From Dipetalonema caudispina (taxonomy: Eukaryota > Nematoda > Chromadorea > Rhabditida > Onchocercidae), in NCBI GenBank assembly GCA_013365325.1, contig JABVXV010000335.1, positions 1 through 64,000 of the forward strand: a DNA stretch of 64,000 nt. Reading direction: 5' to 3'. The notes under the pieces are model-generated. The model was not told the DNA's origin, ran no database searches, and saw only the letters and a list, made by a program, of their open reading frames with translations. Made by a program: the position numbers and the translations under genes. Shown here piece by piece: positions 52,901 through 64,000 of this stretch (position 1 is the stretch's first letter; every line of letters starts with the position of its first letter).

Positions 52901-55900
52901 TTGTATTTGTTGATTCTGGAGAACAGGTATTAAGAGTATTTGTAGGTTTAAAAAACCACTAACAGAAAAGTTAGACTAAAATACTTGACTTTATAGATAA
53001 TCTATTTTACTCATAGTTATGCTTAATCCAATTTTTTTCTTTTCCCTTTTTTTAAAATTTAAATTGATTTATATATTGCGGTTTTACATGGATTTTTTTT
53101 CGTTTCAAAGAATGACTTGTATTGCACTTATTGTATAAGATTAACATCATATTAGTTCTCTGGTGTCATTCACAATTACTTATAGATTCTCGAATGAAAA
53201 AATTTTCATATTTTAGTTTTACATTGAACTTCTGGAGCGAGCGTCGGTAGCCTTTTCCGGAATACTGGATGCTAGCATGCAAGTTGAATGTTCCTACAGT
53301 ATACAAACTGTTTTACGGGAACTCTTTGGAAGACATGGTTCGGAGAGTTCGCATCTGTGGGACTTGTTAAGCGATCAATGTCGAAATTCGCTGTCGATGC
53401 TCAGGAAATCAAGTTTTATATTGCACAAGCCTATCCAACACTTCCCGGCAAAAAGGCATTAATTTAGCTGTTAAACCATACATAAAAGTCATGATGAAAT
53501 TGCACAGCAATCCCTACATTGGAAGTTTTTAAGTTGAATTAATAATTTTATTTTCAAACTTGGTTACCTTTTCAGACCGATAATAGAATGTGAACAAGTG
53601 AAAGATTTCAGAAGCTGGTTGAATCTGTGGTATAAAATAACAGCTGCCAAGGTGGGTAAGAGTAGTTTTTGTTTCTTCCCAGTGGATTTTACTTTGTTTT
53701 AGTTATGCCTGTTTCTAATTTTCATCATAGTCGTTTTTGGTCATCTGTGGTTGTATTGTTCTCGATTTCATCGAAATGTTAACGGTGATAGATAAAGCAA
53801 TTCCAATTATTTCACACTCTTCCTAGTGTTTTCCTGTATAATATTCACGAACTTTTGACATTGTGTTTTTTTTTTTCAATTATCGTTTATGTCTGTCATC
53901 GAAGAGGCATTTTTAATTACACTTCAGATTATTGCAGATACGCGATGAAAAGTTGAAGATTTTTTTTGGTGCTTTAGAAGGCTTAGTAAATGCAGATATC
54001 GTTTTTGCTAGTTTTATCCTGCCGCAATTAATTCTTCAAAGTATTATTGAACACAATTTAACGTGCATGAATGAGGTGATTCAAGTTTGAAATTTTCTAA
54101 GTTAGATTTTGAGATATTTGAAAATTTTAGGGTATTGCATATGCTGTAACTTCCTGTAAGTTACTCTTTTATATTTGTTCAAATTTTTGTTAAAAATTGA
54201 CAATGAAAGGAAGGATGGAATTTGTTCTTCTACGTGCCTCTACTATTTTCTCTGTTTGCTATGTCAAATTAGATAGTTGACTTTTTTGTTGTTAAATTAA
54301 TCACTAATTGAATGGCTAGTTTCTCTTATAAATGTGTATTTTCAATAACGAGTTTGAAAACTGATAAATTGCGCTTGCTTTAGGTTAGTATGGAGATAAT
54401 TGCAGTCCTACAGAGATCAATCGTCGATTGTGGATGGCCTCGATCAGCTGCCCATTTGATTTTCGCTGTTATCGATTGTCTGGAGCGATTTACGTATCAT
54501 CGTCGATCTCTAAAAATTCCAGCTGATATGGTATTTAGATTTTCCCTACTATAAATTTTGTAAATTTTGAGTTTTGTTTATCCAGTTTCTAAATAAATTC
54601 GGTATATTCAACGAGGCATGGCTTGTATTTTTAGTGTGTGTTTCAGAACAACATCTTTAATCAGCAAAGATGTTACCTTCAAATTTCCAGTTTAAACTTC
54701 AAATTTCTTCAGGTCCTCCAGCGTACTCTCGAAATCTTGTCAAATGTAACAACTCAAACATCGAATGATGGTAATTGCTTGATTGTTGCTGCGGCTGGGG
54801 TATGCCATTGTACGACGAGAGCACTGAAATGGTTAGGTATCATTATAGTTGTTTAAAAAATATGAACATTTCAGCACACCTATTTTCAGATTTATATAAC
54901 CTATTTCTATTAAATTCTTGAATAATTCAAAATTCTATGTCAGATTATATTTGAATTACCAGAATTTTGATTTTGTAGTGAACTTTAGGTGTGAGCAGTA
55001 TGCAATTGGCTGTGATGAGAATGGTCAGACATTATTCAAACCGGATCAGTTCAGCTTTCTTGAGGTGCAGATTTACTTTTTGGCAATCAGTTTTTGGAAT
55101 TCTCTTCCGTATATTCTTTTGAGAAAAATTTAGAAAATCTATTTCGATCTGGGTGATATGGATGGTGTAGCTGGAGCTTTTGAAACAATACGCTCCTGTG
55201 CTGAACCGTCAATAAACGATCGAATTTTGTCGTTAGAGGCTGATGGAAATTACTGGGATGCGTTACCTTTGTATAGAAAATCAACGAATGTAGAGGTGGG
55301 TGTAATTTGTTACTTAAAGTTTTTTAAGAATTCTCAATTTCCCTGAAAAATCTGAAGAAGTTGTTAACTATTATTTTAATATTCTCAACGTCATTAAGAT
55401 ATAAGTTTACAAGATGTCTTACATTAGGTGTTTTCTGCAAGCGCAAAAGATTGTAGCTTAAAACTAGTCAAAATGTTATGGGTGTCATCATTTTAATTTA
55501 ATGAAAGCTAGAAACGTACTGAATCATTTGCAGTCAGTGTAATAATTAAATAATATATCTAGCACATTTTCAGCCTTCTTATACCAAATGTTTATTACGC
55601 CTGAATGAACCACGACTAGCACTAAGCGGAATTGCTGATTTATTAGAAAGATCGGAGAATGCCGAATTTCAAGAAAGTATTCATTTTATCCATTTTTTAG
55701 CAAGGTAGAAGGGATTTAACTTGCAGTGGATTGTCTGTTGAATACTTCACCTTTTTTTTACGAAGGAGGAGGGAATGAATTTTACTGAAGTTTGAAACTT
55801 ATCTAAACAAATCGACCCTATAGAATGGCATTAATTTGTTCTGTTAATCCCTCTGATAATCTATATTGAATTGTTCAACGATTTCCAAAATAAAATTTTT

Positions 55901-58900
55901 TCAAAAAATAATGGATTTGCAAAATAAGAAGTTGCCTTGTAACTTGAATATAAAAGTGATTATGTTGCAGAATTACGTTCATGCCAACTTGAAGCAATGT
56001 GGCAGTTACAGCTTTGGGATGACTTAACAGATTTGGTTTGTAAAAAACCTAAAACGACAACATCTGGTGCTACATATGCAAGCGTAATTTGTACTTTGAG
56101 AAATCAGCAGTTCAATTTAATGGATGATTATTTAATGGATGCTCGAATGCGTTTGTCAGATGCATTAACTGCTATGACGATTGAAGATTCAGATACTTAT
56201 ACACAAGCTTATAGAACTATAACACAGTAAGCTCATAATTTCTTTTTCTTTTTTTGTTCTAATATCCTGTTCCAATTATCTTACTAGAATGTATTCATAT
56301 TACCAGGAGATTTTCGTCATCGAATAATTAAACTGCCTTTATTTATTCCTTCAAAAACTTGAAAGTTCATACTGAATTACCACTTAATTCAGATTCTTGT
56401 CTATGATTTCCTATGAATTATGATTTACAGCTGAAAATTGTAATAGCTTGACTCTTGTAGTTCTGGTTATTTCATTTGATTAATTTACAGATTGCATATA
56501 CTAGCAGAAATAGAAGATACGAAAAGTTCATTGAAGCTAGAGAATGATAGAATTTTAACAATCGAAGATTTGGCCAAAGTTTTGAGTGTTTGGCAGGTAT
56601 ATATAAGAAGTCTTATCAGAAAATCTGATTTAAGAACAAACACCATAGTGTTATGAGAGTAATAGTTGGGTGTTTTATAAGCGTGATACGTTCTCTTTAA
56701 TCTTTTTCATTTGCATAAGAAGGTATGCGAAAAACATTGCTTCTTGATGACTGGCTCAGGACAGGCGATCTGACTCATCGTCAGCACTGTCAACGAATGA
56801 ATTGAACGAAGTTCTGATAACCAATTAATTATTAATAAGTAATTCACGTAGCATGTATTGTGAGTTTGCTGTTTTGTTAATGACTACAACGTTTGAACTT
56901 TCTTTCCGGATTGGTTTATTCTTAGTATTTTAAATTTAATGTGCTTGAATACTTGATTGTTGATGCTTAAATACTCCTCAATGTCTTTAGAAAAATCAGA
57001 AATTTCGTTGTTTAGAAACGTGCATCAAAAGCGATTCAAAGTGCTAGTGTTTTGGAGCCTATCTTAAATACTCGTCGAAGTTTATTAGGCTTGTTAGAAA
57101 GTGACATTGGACGGGGCTCGATCTGCGATCTCTTTTTGCAAAGTTGTCGTTTAGCAAGGCATGATGGGCATCTACAAGTTGCTTGGTCATACCTTAGTCA
57201 GGCAAAAGCATTAAATGTTAACCAATTCGAAGTCGAAATGGAAGAAGCTCGATATCTTTTTCAGAAGGTTTTCTTATCTATCCTTTCTTTAATTTTCTAT
57301 TTTAATGCTGTTTTGGGTGGAACGGAAATACCTTGTTGACTGCCATCATAAGTGTTTCCAGGCATAATCAGCGTATCAAAACACATCAGCATTAGAAAAT
57401 ATGTTATACTGGGACGAGTTTGCTGTCTTTAATTTGTTATCTTTGGTCCTACCAGCATATTTCATATTTTAGGGGAGCCAGGTCCAAGCGATACAAATCC
57501 TTTCAAATTTGTTGAAAAGACGTTTTTTAAACGAGGTGCAGCAGCTAAAAAATATCTCATGCGTTGGAAAAGATGTTTGTTACAATGAGGAAAATTATTC
57601 TGGAGAATTGAGAGGAGGAAATGAAGACTTCATCAAGGTTTTTTGAATATTTTTGATATCTGGCCATGAGGATATCTAGTTATTGATAATACGAGAGAAC
57701 GTCTTTGCTGTACTAACAGAACGCTAATGATTTCATCCACGGAAAGAGTTAGTAGGCTTCAGTTTGAATGATATGAATTTATACGTTGAATGTGACACCA
57801 TGACATTGTCGTATTTCACAACTTGACTGTTTTGCAATTTTGCAGGCTCAATTACTATTTGCCGAGTATTCATTAAGAGCAGGAGCCGGTAGTTATGGAG
57901 ATTTTTATAAAACATATTTGTCACTTCCTTTAATTGCTGAACCCTCGGAAGATTTATTTTATCGAGTAGCCGTCTTCTTGGATAAATATTTGTACAGTAA
58001 GAACGAAGTAAATTCTTAATTATTTCAACTTAATTTTTCACTACTTAATGATCTATTATTGAATTAATTTCTTTTGTCATTTTAATTTCATAATTTAACA
58101 GTCTAATTTTTCTATTCGAATTTTCAAATCTTGCAAGTGGATAGTGAAAAATTGCTAAAATTATGCTAAATTTTTTGATTGCAATAATTTCTATTCCGAA
58201 TTTCTTTCACCTAAATAATTCAGCCTTCTATGATTTCTAACTGTTATGGTGTTTTTCTTTTTTTTTTTCAGAATGCTGAAGCTCATAATGTTATAATGAT
58301 TTTGAAAGCCTACAGGCGAGTATTGAAGCATGGAAAGAGTTATTTGTTCCACGTTATGCCACGAATGTTAAGTATCTGGTTGGATTACACACAGAAAATG
58401 GTGATTTTCAGTTTTTTAAAAAATTATTTCAAAAAAAATTTTTTTCCTTTTTTTGTTTGGAAGTTGACAATCGCTTCTTGCAGGCTGAAAATGGAAATAT
58501 ACAACTACCACTAAAAGTACACACAAGGGGATTATCGTTAAAAAGCTCAACAAGCGAAGATAAATATGTTAGAGAGGTGTAGTACTTTTTTCTGTTTGCA
58601 AACAACCGCAATTTTCATTGAAGTTTCGAGATTTTTATGCTTATATTATGAAGTTTACAATTTATATGAAATTTTGTCTATATTTATAATTATAAGGACG
58701 TTATCAATTGAATTGAATAGTTGTATGAAAAATTGTAAAATGTTACAGATGAATGGAGTAATATATGATGGCTTCAAATGCATTGATCATTATATGTTTT
58801 ATACAGCATTTGCTCAGCTAATTTCACGTATTACTCATCCAAATGAGGATGTTTTCCAAACGTTGAAGGTAACCCAGTAATGCTTTTTGTTTCTGTTAAA

Positions 58901-61900
58901 AGAAATTCTTCAGAAAAAAGACAAAATAAAAAATATTGGTTCTTTTCGTCACTTCAGTATCTCTCCTTGCTTAATTGGAATAACATAGCAGGCATTTTTC
59001 AAAAATTTATGATAACGCTGCTACTTTTGTATGTTCTAAACGAGACATTTGAAAAAAATCGACGTTCGATATAAATTAATTGGTAGAATAAATGCGATAA
59101 CATACTGATCATGTTGCTCATATTTGATTCAGCTAATAATTATCATGGGTTTTTTTGGATTAACAAATCCAAATAGTCAAATTTTAGATGATCCTATCCA
59201 CGTTGATGATAGAATATCCACATCAATGTTTATGGCAGTCTATTGCTGTCTTCCGTTGTGACGCTGACAAGCAACCGTTACGTTTCACTCGTTGTCGTGC
59301 CGTGTACGATTTGGCTAAACGTAACGATGAAACTGGTCAACTGAAAAATTTAATTCCACAATATGAATATGTTGCAGCTGCTTTCATCAGGTAATAAGTT
59401 TCGGGAATATCTACTTTTTGGCTCAAAAACATGTCTGGCACTCATTAATGAATTCGTTATTTGCTGCTTCGATAATTGTTATTACGACAAAAGACATTTA
59501 TACAATCCATCAGTGTTTCTTTTTTTTCGGATTTTTCTGAAGTCTTTGTTTCTAAAAGTCCGTGAGGCATTTTCCAGTGAAGAAGAACTGAAAGAGCCGA
59601 AATAAAAAACAACAGGCGAAAAAGAGAAGAGTAGTTATACAATTTTTATTGTAAGCGACCATGTGAGCTATTTAAGCTGAGAACCAAACAGGACTGTCGG
59701 AAAAATAATTAGAAATAAATACAAGGAAAAGTAAGACACATAATTTGGTCCTATTTGTCTTTAATTATCTGACTTAGTATTTTGAACAAATGTATTTTCC
59801 ACAGAGTTGCGGAAGATGGTTGTCCAGTAGGTACACAGTCACCATTCAGCCAACGTTATGCATATCTCTCGGAATATTTTCGGAGCGGTAAAATGAGTCC
59901 GGCAATTTGGAGTATGTATTTTGTCTTCTTTTGCAGCTTTTTTTTTCAAATTATCACAAATATTCAAATATAATTTGAATTTAATGAAATAATTATCCAT
60001 TTATTCAAAATTATTATCACAATGTCTGTCACTTGGAATTTATGACCAATGAAATGTTCTTAAAAATTTACTTGTTTGTCATTTGTACGTTTTGTTCAAA
60101 TATTAAAAAATTTTTATTTAGCAACAGAAAGAGCTCAAGGAAAAGATAATAAAGAACCGATTCGACCATCAATCGTTGTGCCTTTGCATAAGATGATCGA
60201 GCAGGCTATTTCAACCAGTGTTTTGAGCACATTATCACAGTTTTCGGATGCAAATTTGGAACAAACTGTGTCAGCAACTTCGAGTAACATCAAATTCAGC
60301 ACCATATATATTCATTCAATTGATGAAGAATTTACTGTGAGTTCAACTAAATTCATCCTTACATTTTAAATTGCAGGTGTAATCAGTGTATTTGCTCGAT
60401 ATCAAAACGTCTCTTCATAATTTTAATTTTTTCCTTGGTATGGAGTGTAAATTTAAAACATTTCTATTCCGCACTTCAAAAAAGTGTATTTGGAAAACTT
60501 TGGTTAAGAACCAAATTTAAGTTTCATTTTTTTTCAGGTAATGAAGTCATTAGTGCGTCCCAAAAAGATAACCATAGTGGGATCTGATGGTAAAAAGTAT
60601 CCGTTGATGTGTAAGGCAAAAGATGAATTGCGTAAAGATGCTCGTCTTATGGATTTCAATCGGGTGCATCTTTTGCATTGCTGCTATTTCTTTTCCTAAT
60701 ATCCTATGTGTGAAGATTTACAAGTGTCATGTGCTTCTACCTGAAGTACTTTTGCGAACTTTTTGTAAGTGCATTGGACGGTTATGACAACATATAATTT
60801 GTTGTTGTCAGTTTTACGACCTCTCTAGTTATTTTTTGTTGATGCGATGTTAGGAACAGTCTTCTGCATCAAGTCAGTAATTAATAAGCTTCAATCGACC
60901 AGCGAAAAGCGAAAGATATGGAAACGATTTACTAGGTGTTATGATTTTGATAAAAGTGGCGTTATGCAACATGATAGCACATTGAATTCTATATCTACAT
61001 ACAGAAAAGCATTGAAATAAAAAGTTGAAGCAATATAATCTTAACCACATCTAAATGTGATACATCCATTGTTTTATTAAACTTAAGTTTAAATTTTGAA
61101 GTTCTTTTCAGATGGTGAATGCATTGTTACATCAAGATTCAGATGCCAGACGTAGGCAGCTTCACGTCCGAACATACAATGTCATTCCATTACAAGTAAG
61201 TTTCATTTCCTCATTTCATTATTTGGGATAAGAAGAAAATTTTTATCTTAGAACGGTTTTAATCAGCCTGCATATGATATTGAGTTCGCATGTTTTAATG
61301 TTAGTATTCAAAAAAGGGACAGTAACCAATCCTTTTCAATTTATTACAAACAGTTAATATTTGTAATAATGAAAAATGAGGTTTTTTTTTTAGTTGAATA
61401 AATTTTTTAGGATGCCGGTGGTTTAATTGAGTGGATTCCAAATCTTCAAACTTATCGAAGTGTAGTGGAGCAGCTGGTGAAGGAAAAATGTAATAGTGTA
61501 ATGACCGATAAGGAATGGTTTATTCGATGGGTGCCTAATGGAACTGATGAAGAAAAATTGGCAAGATTAAGAACCGAGTACTACCCAAGACATCCAATTG
61601 TGATTCCCGAATGGTTTAGGTAAGGGATAATGTTGTCCTCCTTTTTATTTACAAGTTCTAGTTTTTAAAAGGCCTTTGAATACCAATTTGATAAATACTG
61701 GAAACCTAATAATTTATAGGACATTGGAAATTCCTTACTTCTTTCGTTATCTTTTGTTGCAGAAATCTTGGATCGACGGTCAATAAATCCAGAACTTTCA
61801 CTGTTTTTTCTCTGTTCAATTGGTTTTAATTTTTTATGGAAACAAATATAATTATTAAAAAACTTCTAGGCGTTCGTTTTCGGATTCATGCCGTTGGTAC

Positions 61901-63210
61901 GCAGCACGTTTAGCATTCACATATACGTCAGCAGTGATGAGCATGATAGGTTTTATATTAGGACTTGGAGATCGGCATGGTGAGAATCTCTTGCTTGATC
62001 TTATCAATGGCGATGCGATTCATGTGGACTTCAATTTATTGTTTAACAAAGGAGAGAATTTGAATGTTCCTGAAGTAAGATGATTTCCATGATACTGTAC
62101 ATACGCACATGAGTTAGGCATGGGAAAGTGAAAATGTTAATCACTCTTCTCTTGGATCCTTGTTCCGTTCAATCTCTCGTATGGCTAAGACTGTCGATAC
62201 ATGTATTAATGGTGATACTGGGAGATTTCAATAGTTCATGTCTGACTGTATCTTTTCATATGTGATTCTGAAGTATATCTTCTTATGGATACTTGGAATA
62301 TATGCTACCAGATCATTTGCATCAATTCCAATCTAGGTAGTACCATTCCGATTGACGCGCAATATTGTTGCTGGTTTCGGAACAACTGGTGTCGAAGGCG
62401 CATTTCGTCGTTCATGTGAAACAACAATGCGTGTATTACGTGAACATGATGAGGCACTACTCACTGTTTTGCAAACATTTGTTCATGACCCACTTCTAGA
62501 ATGGATGCATAGCGAAAGTCGAGCTCAACAATATAAGCAGGTTTGTTATACTGTGCAAATTTTGGAAATTTTCACTTCGATTCCTATAAAGTAAAATCAT
62601 TTTAAAAAGTTTTTTGATTTACTTTATTGCTCGAAAACTTCTTTGCAATCAAAATAGATGGCCATCTCAAACATATTTGTTTGACGTATATATTTGCGTA
62701 ATTCTGGATAATTTGATGTATAATATTTTCTAGCGAAAGCGGAATGATATTAAATTATCACCACCAGTAGCTCAGCAACAGGCACAAGAAGCCATCGATA
62801 TGATTCGTTTCCGTTTAATGGGTATTGGTTTATAAATTTTGCACTTAATTAATTTTTTTCTAAATCTTTCAAAACCCCATAATTAATAGAGAGTGTAAAA
62901 CAACTTTGCTTAATTTGAATTCCATAGTGAAATGTTATTTTCTTCATTTCACTCGCTCGTTTACTAGTATTCTGAATTGTCTAATTGTACCGGAAATATA
63001 TTCTATTGGTTTTTCCGCATATCAGACTATATTAGTAATTCCATTGCGTTTTTCTTTTTTTCAGGTCACATTATAACGCCAAAAATTTATCGCACAGAAA
63101 CGAATAACCCACCAATGAGTATCGAAGGACAAGTGGGTCGACTGATTGATATTTCTCGGGATGAATTAAATCTTGCCCGAATGTATATTGGCTGGTGCCC
63201 TTTCATATAG
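40937..63210 (+). CDS. ATR: ATR checkpoint kinase (PIKK family)
   Basis: Apical serine/threonine kinase of the replication-stress and DNA-damage checkpoint (C. elegans ATL-1), recruited to RPA-coated ssDNA with ATRIP. I traced 55 exons from ATG 40937 to TAG 63210. Total 8,010 nt, no in-frame stop, 2,669 aa (human 2,644). The N-terminal two thirds is helical repeat sequence, opening with a Gln run. ATR-like landmarks are [13 protein letters not shown] (exon 52747-52926), [14 protein letters not shown] (55134-55295), and the FAT region to about 60336. The kinase starts near residue 2317: [12 protein letters not shown] with the ATP-binding Lys (about 2342), GLGDRHGEN catalytic loop (about 2489-2495), HVDFN metal-binding motif (about 2509-2511), VPFRLT activation segment. 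The FATC tail ends MYIGWCPFI. All catalytic residues are intact. One intron uses a GC donor (53456). Exons 21 (49346-49429) and 16 (47676-47766) are supported only by phase. Confidence 0.95.
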
Positions 63211-64000
63211 TGTTTTAGTAGGAATTTCAATTTTGTCAATAGTTTGTTAGAGTTTGATTATTATTTTACTTTTTCTTTTTTATGTCAATTCTGGTATGTT
63301 TCACATAGTATATAATTAGTATCAGTGATATAAACATACTATATAAGCCTTCTCAAGCATCTGTCCTAATTCGCTGGTTTGATTTTTTAGATAATTTTAT
63401 GTTTGAAATATTCTTGAATATATGATCTGCTACTGTAATCTCATTATTATTAGTTTAGAATATTATTTCCACAAACAATAAATGAATTATAAATATTTTA
63501 GGAATTTTTCTCTTAATTAAAAATATGCATCTTGAATTTGTTTGCAGTGGTGTTAGGCTAGAGATATTGTAGTTTAATTTTTGAACAGACTGTTTAATGT
63601 TTTTCGATTTTTGAATTACGAGTTTTCAGGACGTTGTTTTGTCAAAGTTTCATTCTTTTTCATACTCCAGCGTTCAGTTGTTTAAATGATCCAATAGTGT
63701 ACCTTTTTGTTTCTTTCTCTTGGCTACTTCGTCTTTTTCTTAATTTTATTTACGGGTCATCAATGTATTTCAAGATAGAAAATTTGAATTTTAGACGCTG
63801 TTTGTTTTTTTTTTTTCTCTTTTACATAGGATGAATAATTTTTTTTTTCTTCACTAATTCGTTCCCCAGAAATTTTCTGAACTAATCGATAGTTCGATAG
63901 TTCGATATTTTTTATTTTATATCATAGTGTCTACAATGGATGCTTTTATGTTTTATCTCTCATTATTGCATATGATATTTCTGTTTTTACTTTCAAGATA
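63211..64000. other. ATR 3' UTR and downstream flank
   Basis: AT-rich sequence after the ATR stop. AATAAA at 63477-63482 is the best poly(A) signal, implying a 3' UTR of about 290 nt. No further gene is visible to the window edge. Confidence 0.6.

Overview
The window looks like nuclear DNA from a parasitic nematode, probably a filarial or other spirurid. It is AT-rich, with many short and medium introns that use U2-type GT/AG sites, long homopolymer runs and microsatellites. Several proteins are clearly metazoan, and the small secreted proteins have a nematode flavour. No operon, transposon, CRISPR array, prokaryotic or viral segment was recognised. Species cannot be fixed from the sequence alone. 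All gene models were read by eye from splice sites, reading phase and family resemblance.

Region 1 (1-8.6 kb): a microsatellite-rich 5' flank leads into a 10-exon, plus-strand RNA-binding protein gene of the RBMS/alan-shepard/SUP-26 type. Region 2 (8.8-18.6 kb): a few orphan coding-like segments, then LAMTOR5 (minus; Ragulator subunit) with a possible 58-codon gene nested in its first intron, then MITD1 (plus; ESCRT-III-binding abscission factor), then a 312-aa gene of no recognised family (plus). Region 3 (18.6-24.4 kb): mostly non-coding, with a complete U1 snRNA gene (minus), a 32-bp satellite array and a 63-aa secreted cysteine-rich peptide gene (minus). Region 4 (24.5-30 kb, minus): a 13-exon single-pass membrane protein with kringle-like extracellular domains, and a small secreted Ig-like protein. 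Region 5 (30-40.9 kb): a long AT-rich gap, a DUSP19-type phosphatase gene (plus), a 72-bp tandem repeat, a paralogue of the small Ig-like protein (plus), and a Gly/Asn/Pro-rich secreted protein (minus). Region 6 (40.9-63.2 kb): a complete 55-exon ATR kinase gene (plus) whose reconstructed coding length is 8,010 nt, in frame throughout.

The genes are mostly unrelated housekeeping and signalling genes: lysosomal mTORC1 control (LAMTOR5), cytokinesis (MITD1), splicing (U1), stress-kinase signalling (DUSP19), DNA-damage checkpoint (ATR) and post-transcriptional regulation (RBMS). They sit beside lineage-specific secreted or membrane proteins. The most interesting items are the 312-aa orphan next to MITD1, the nested mini-gene in LAMTOR5, the kringle-like receptor with a 12-nt microexon and a possible recently gained intron, and the dispersed two-exon Ig-like paralogue pair.
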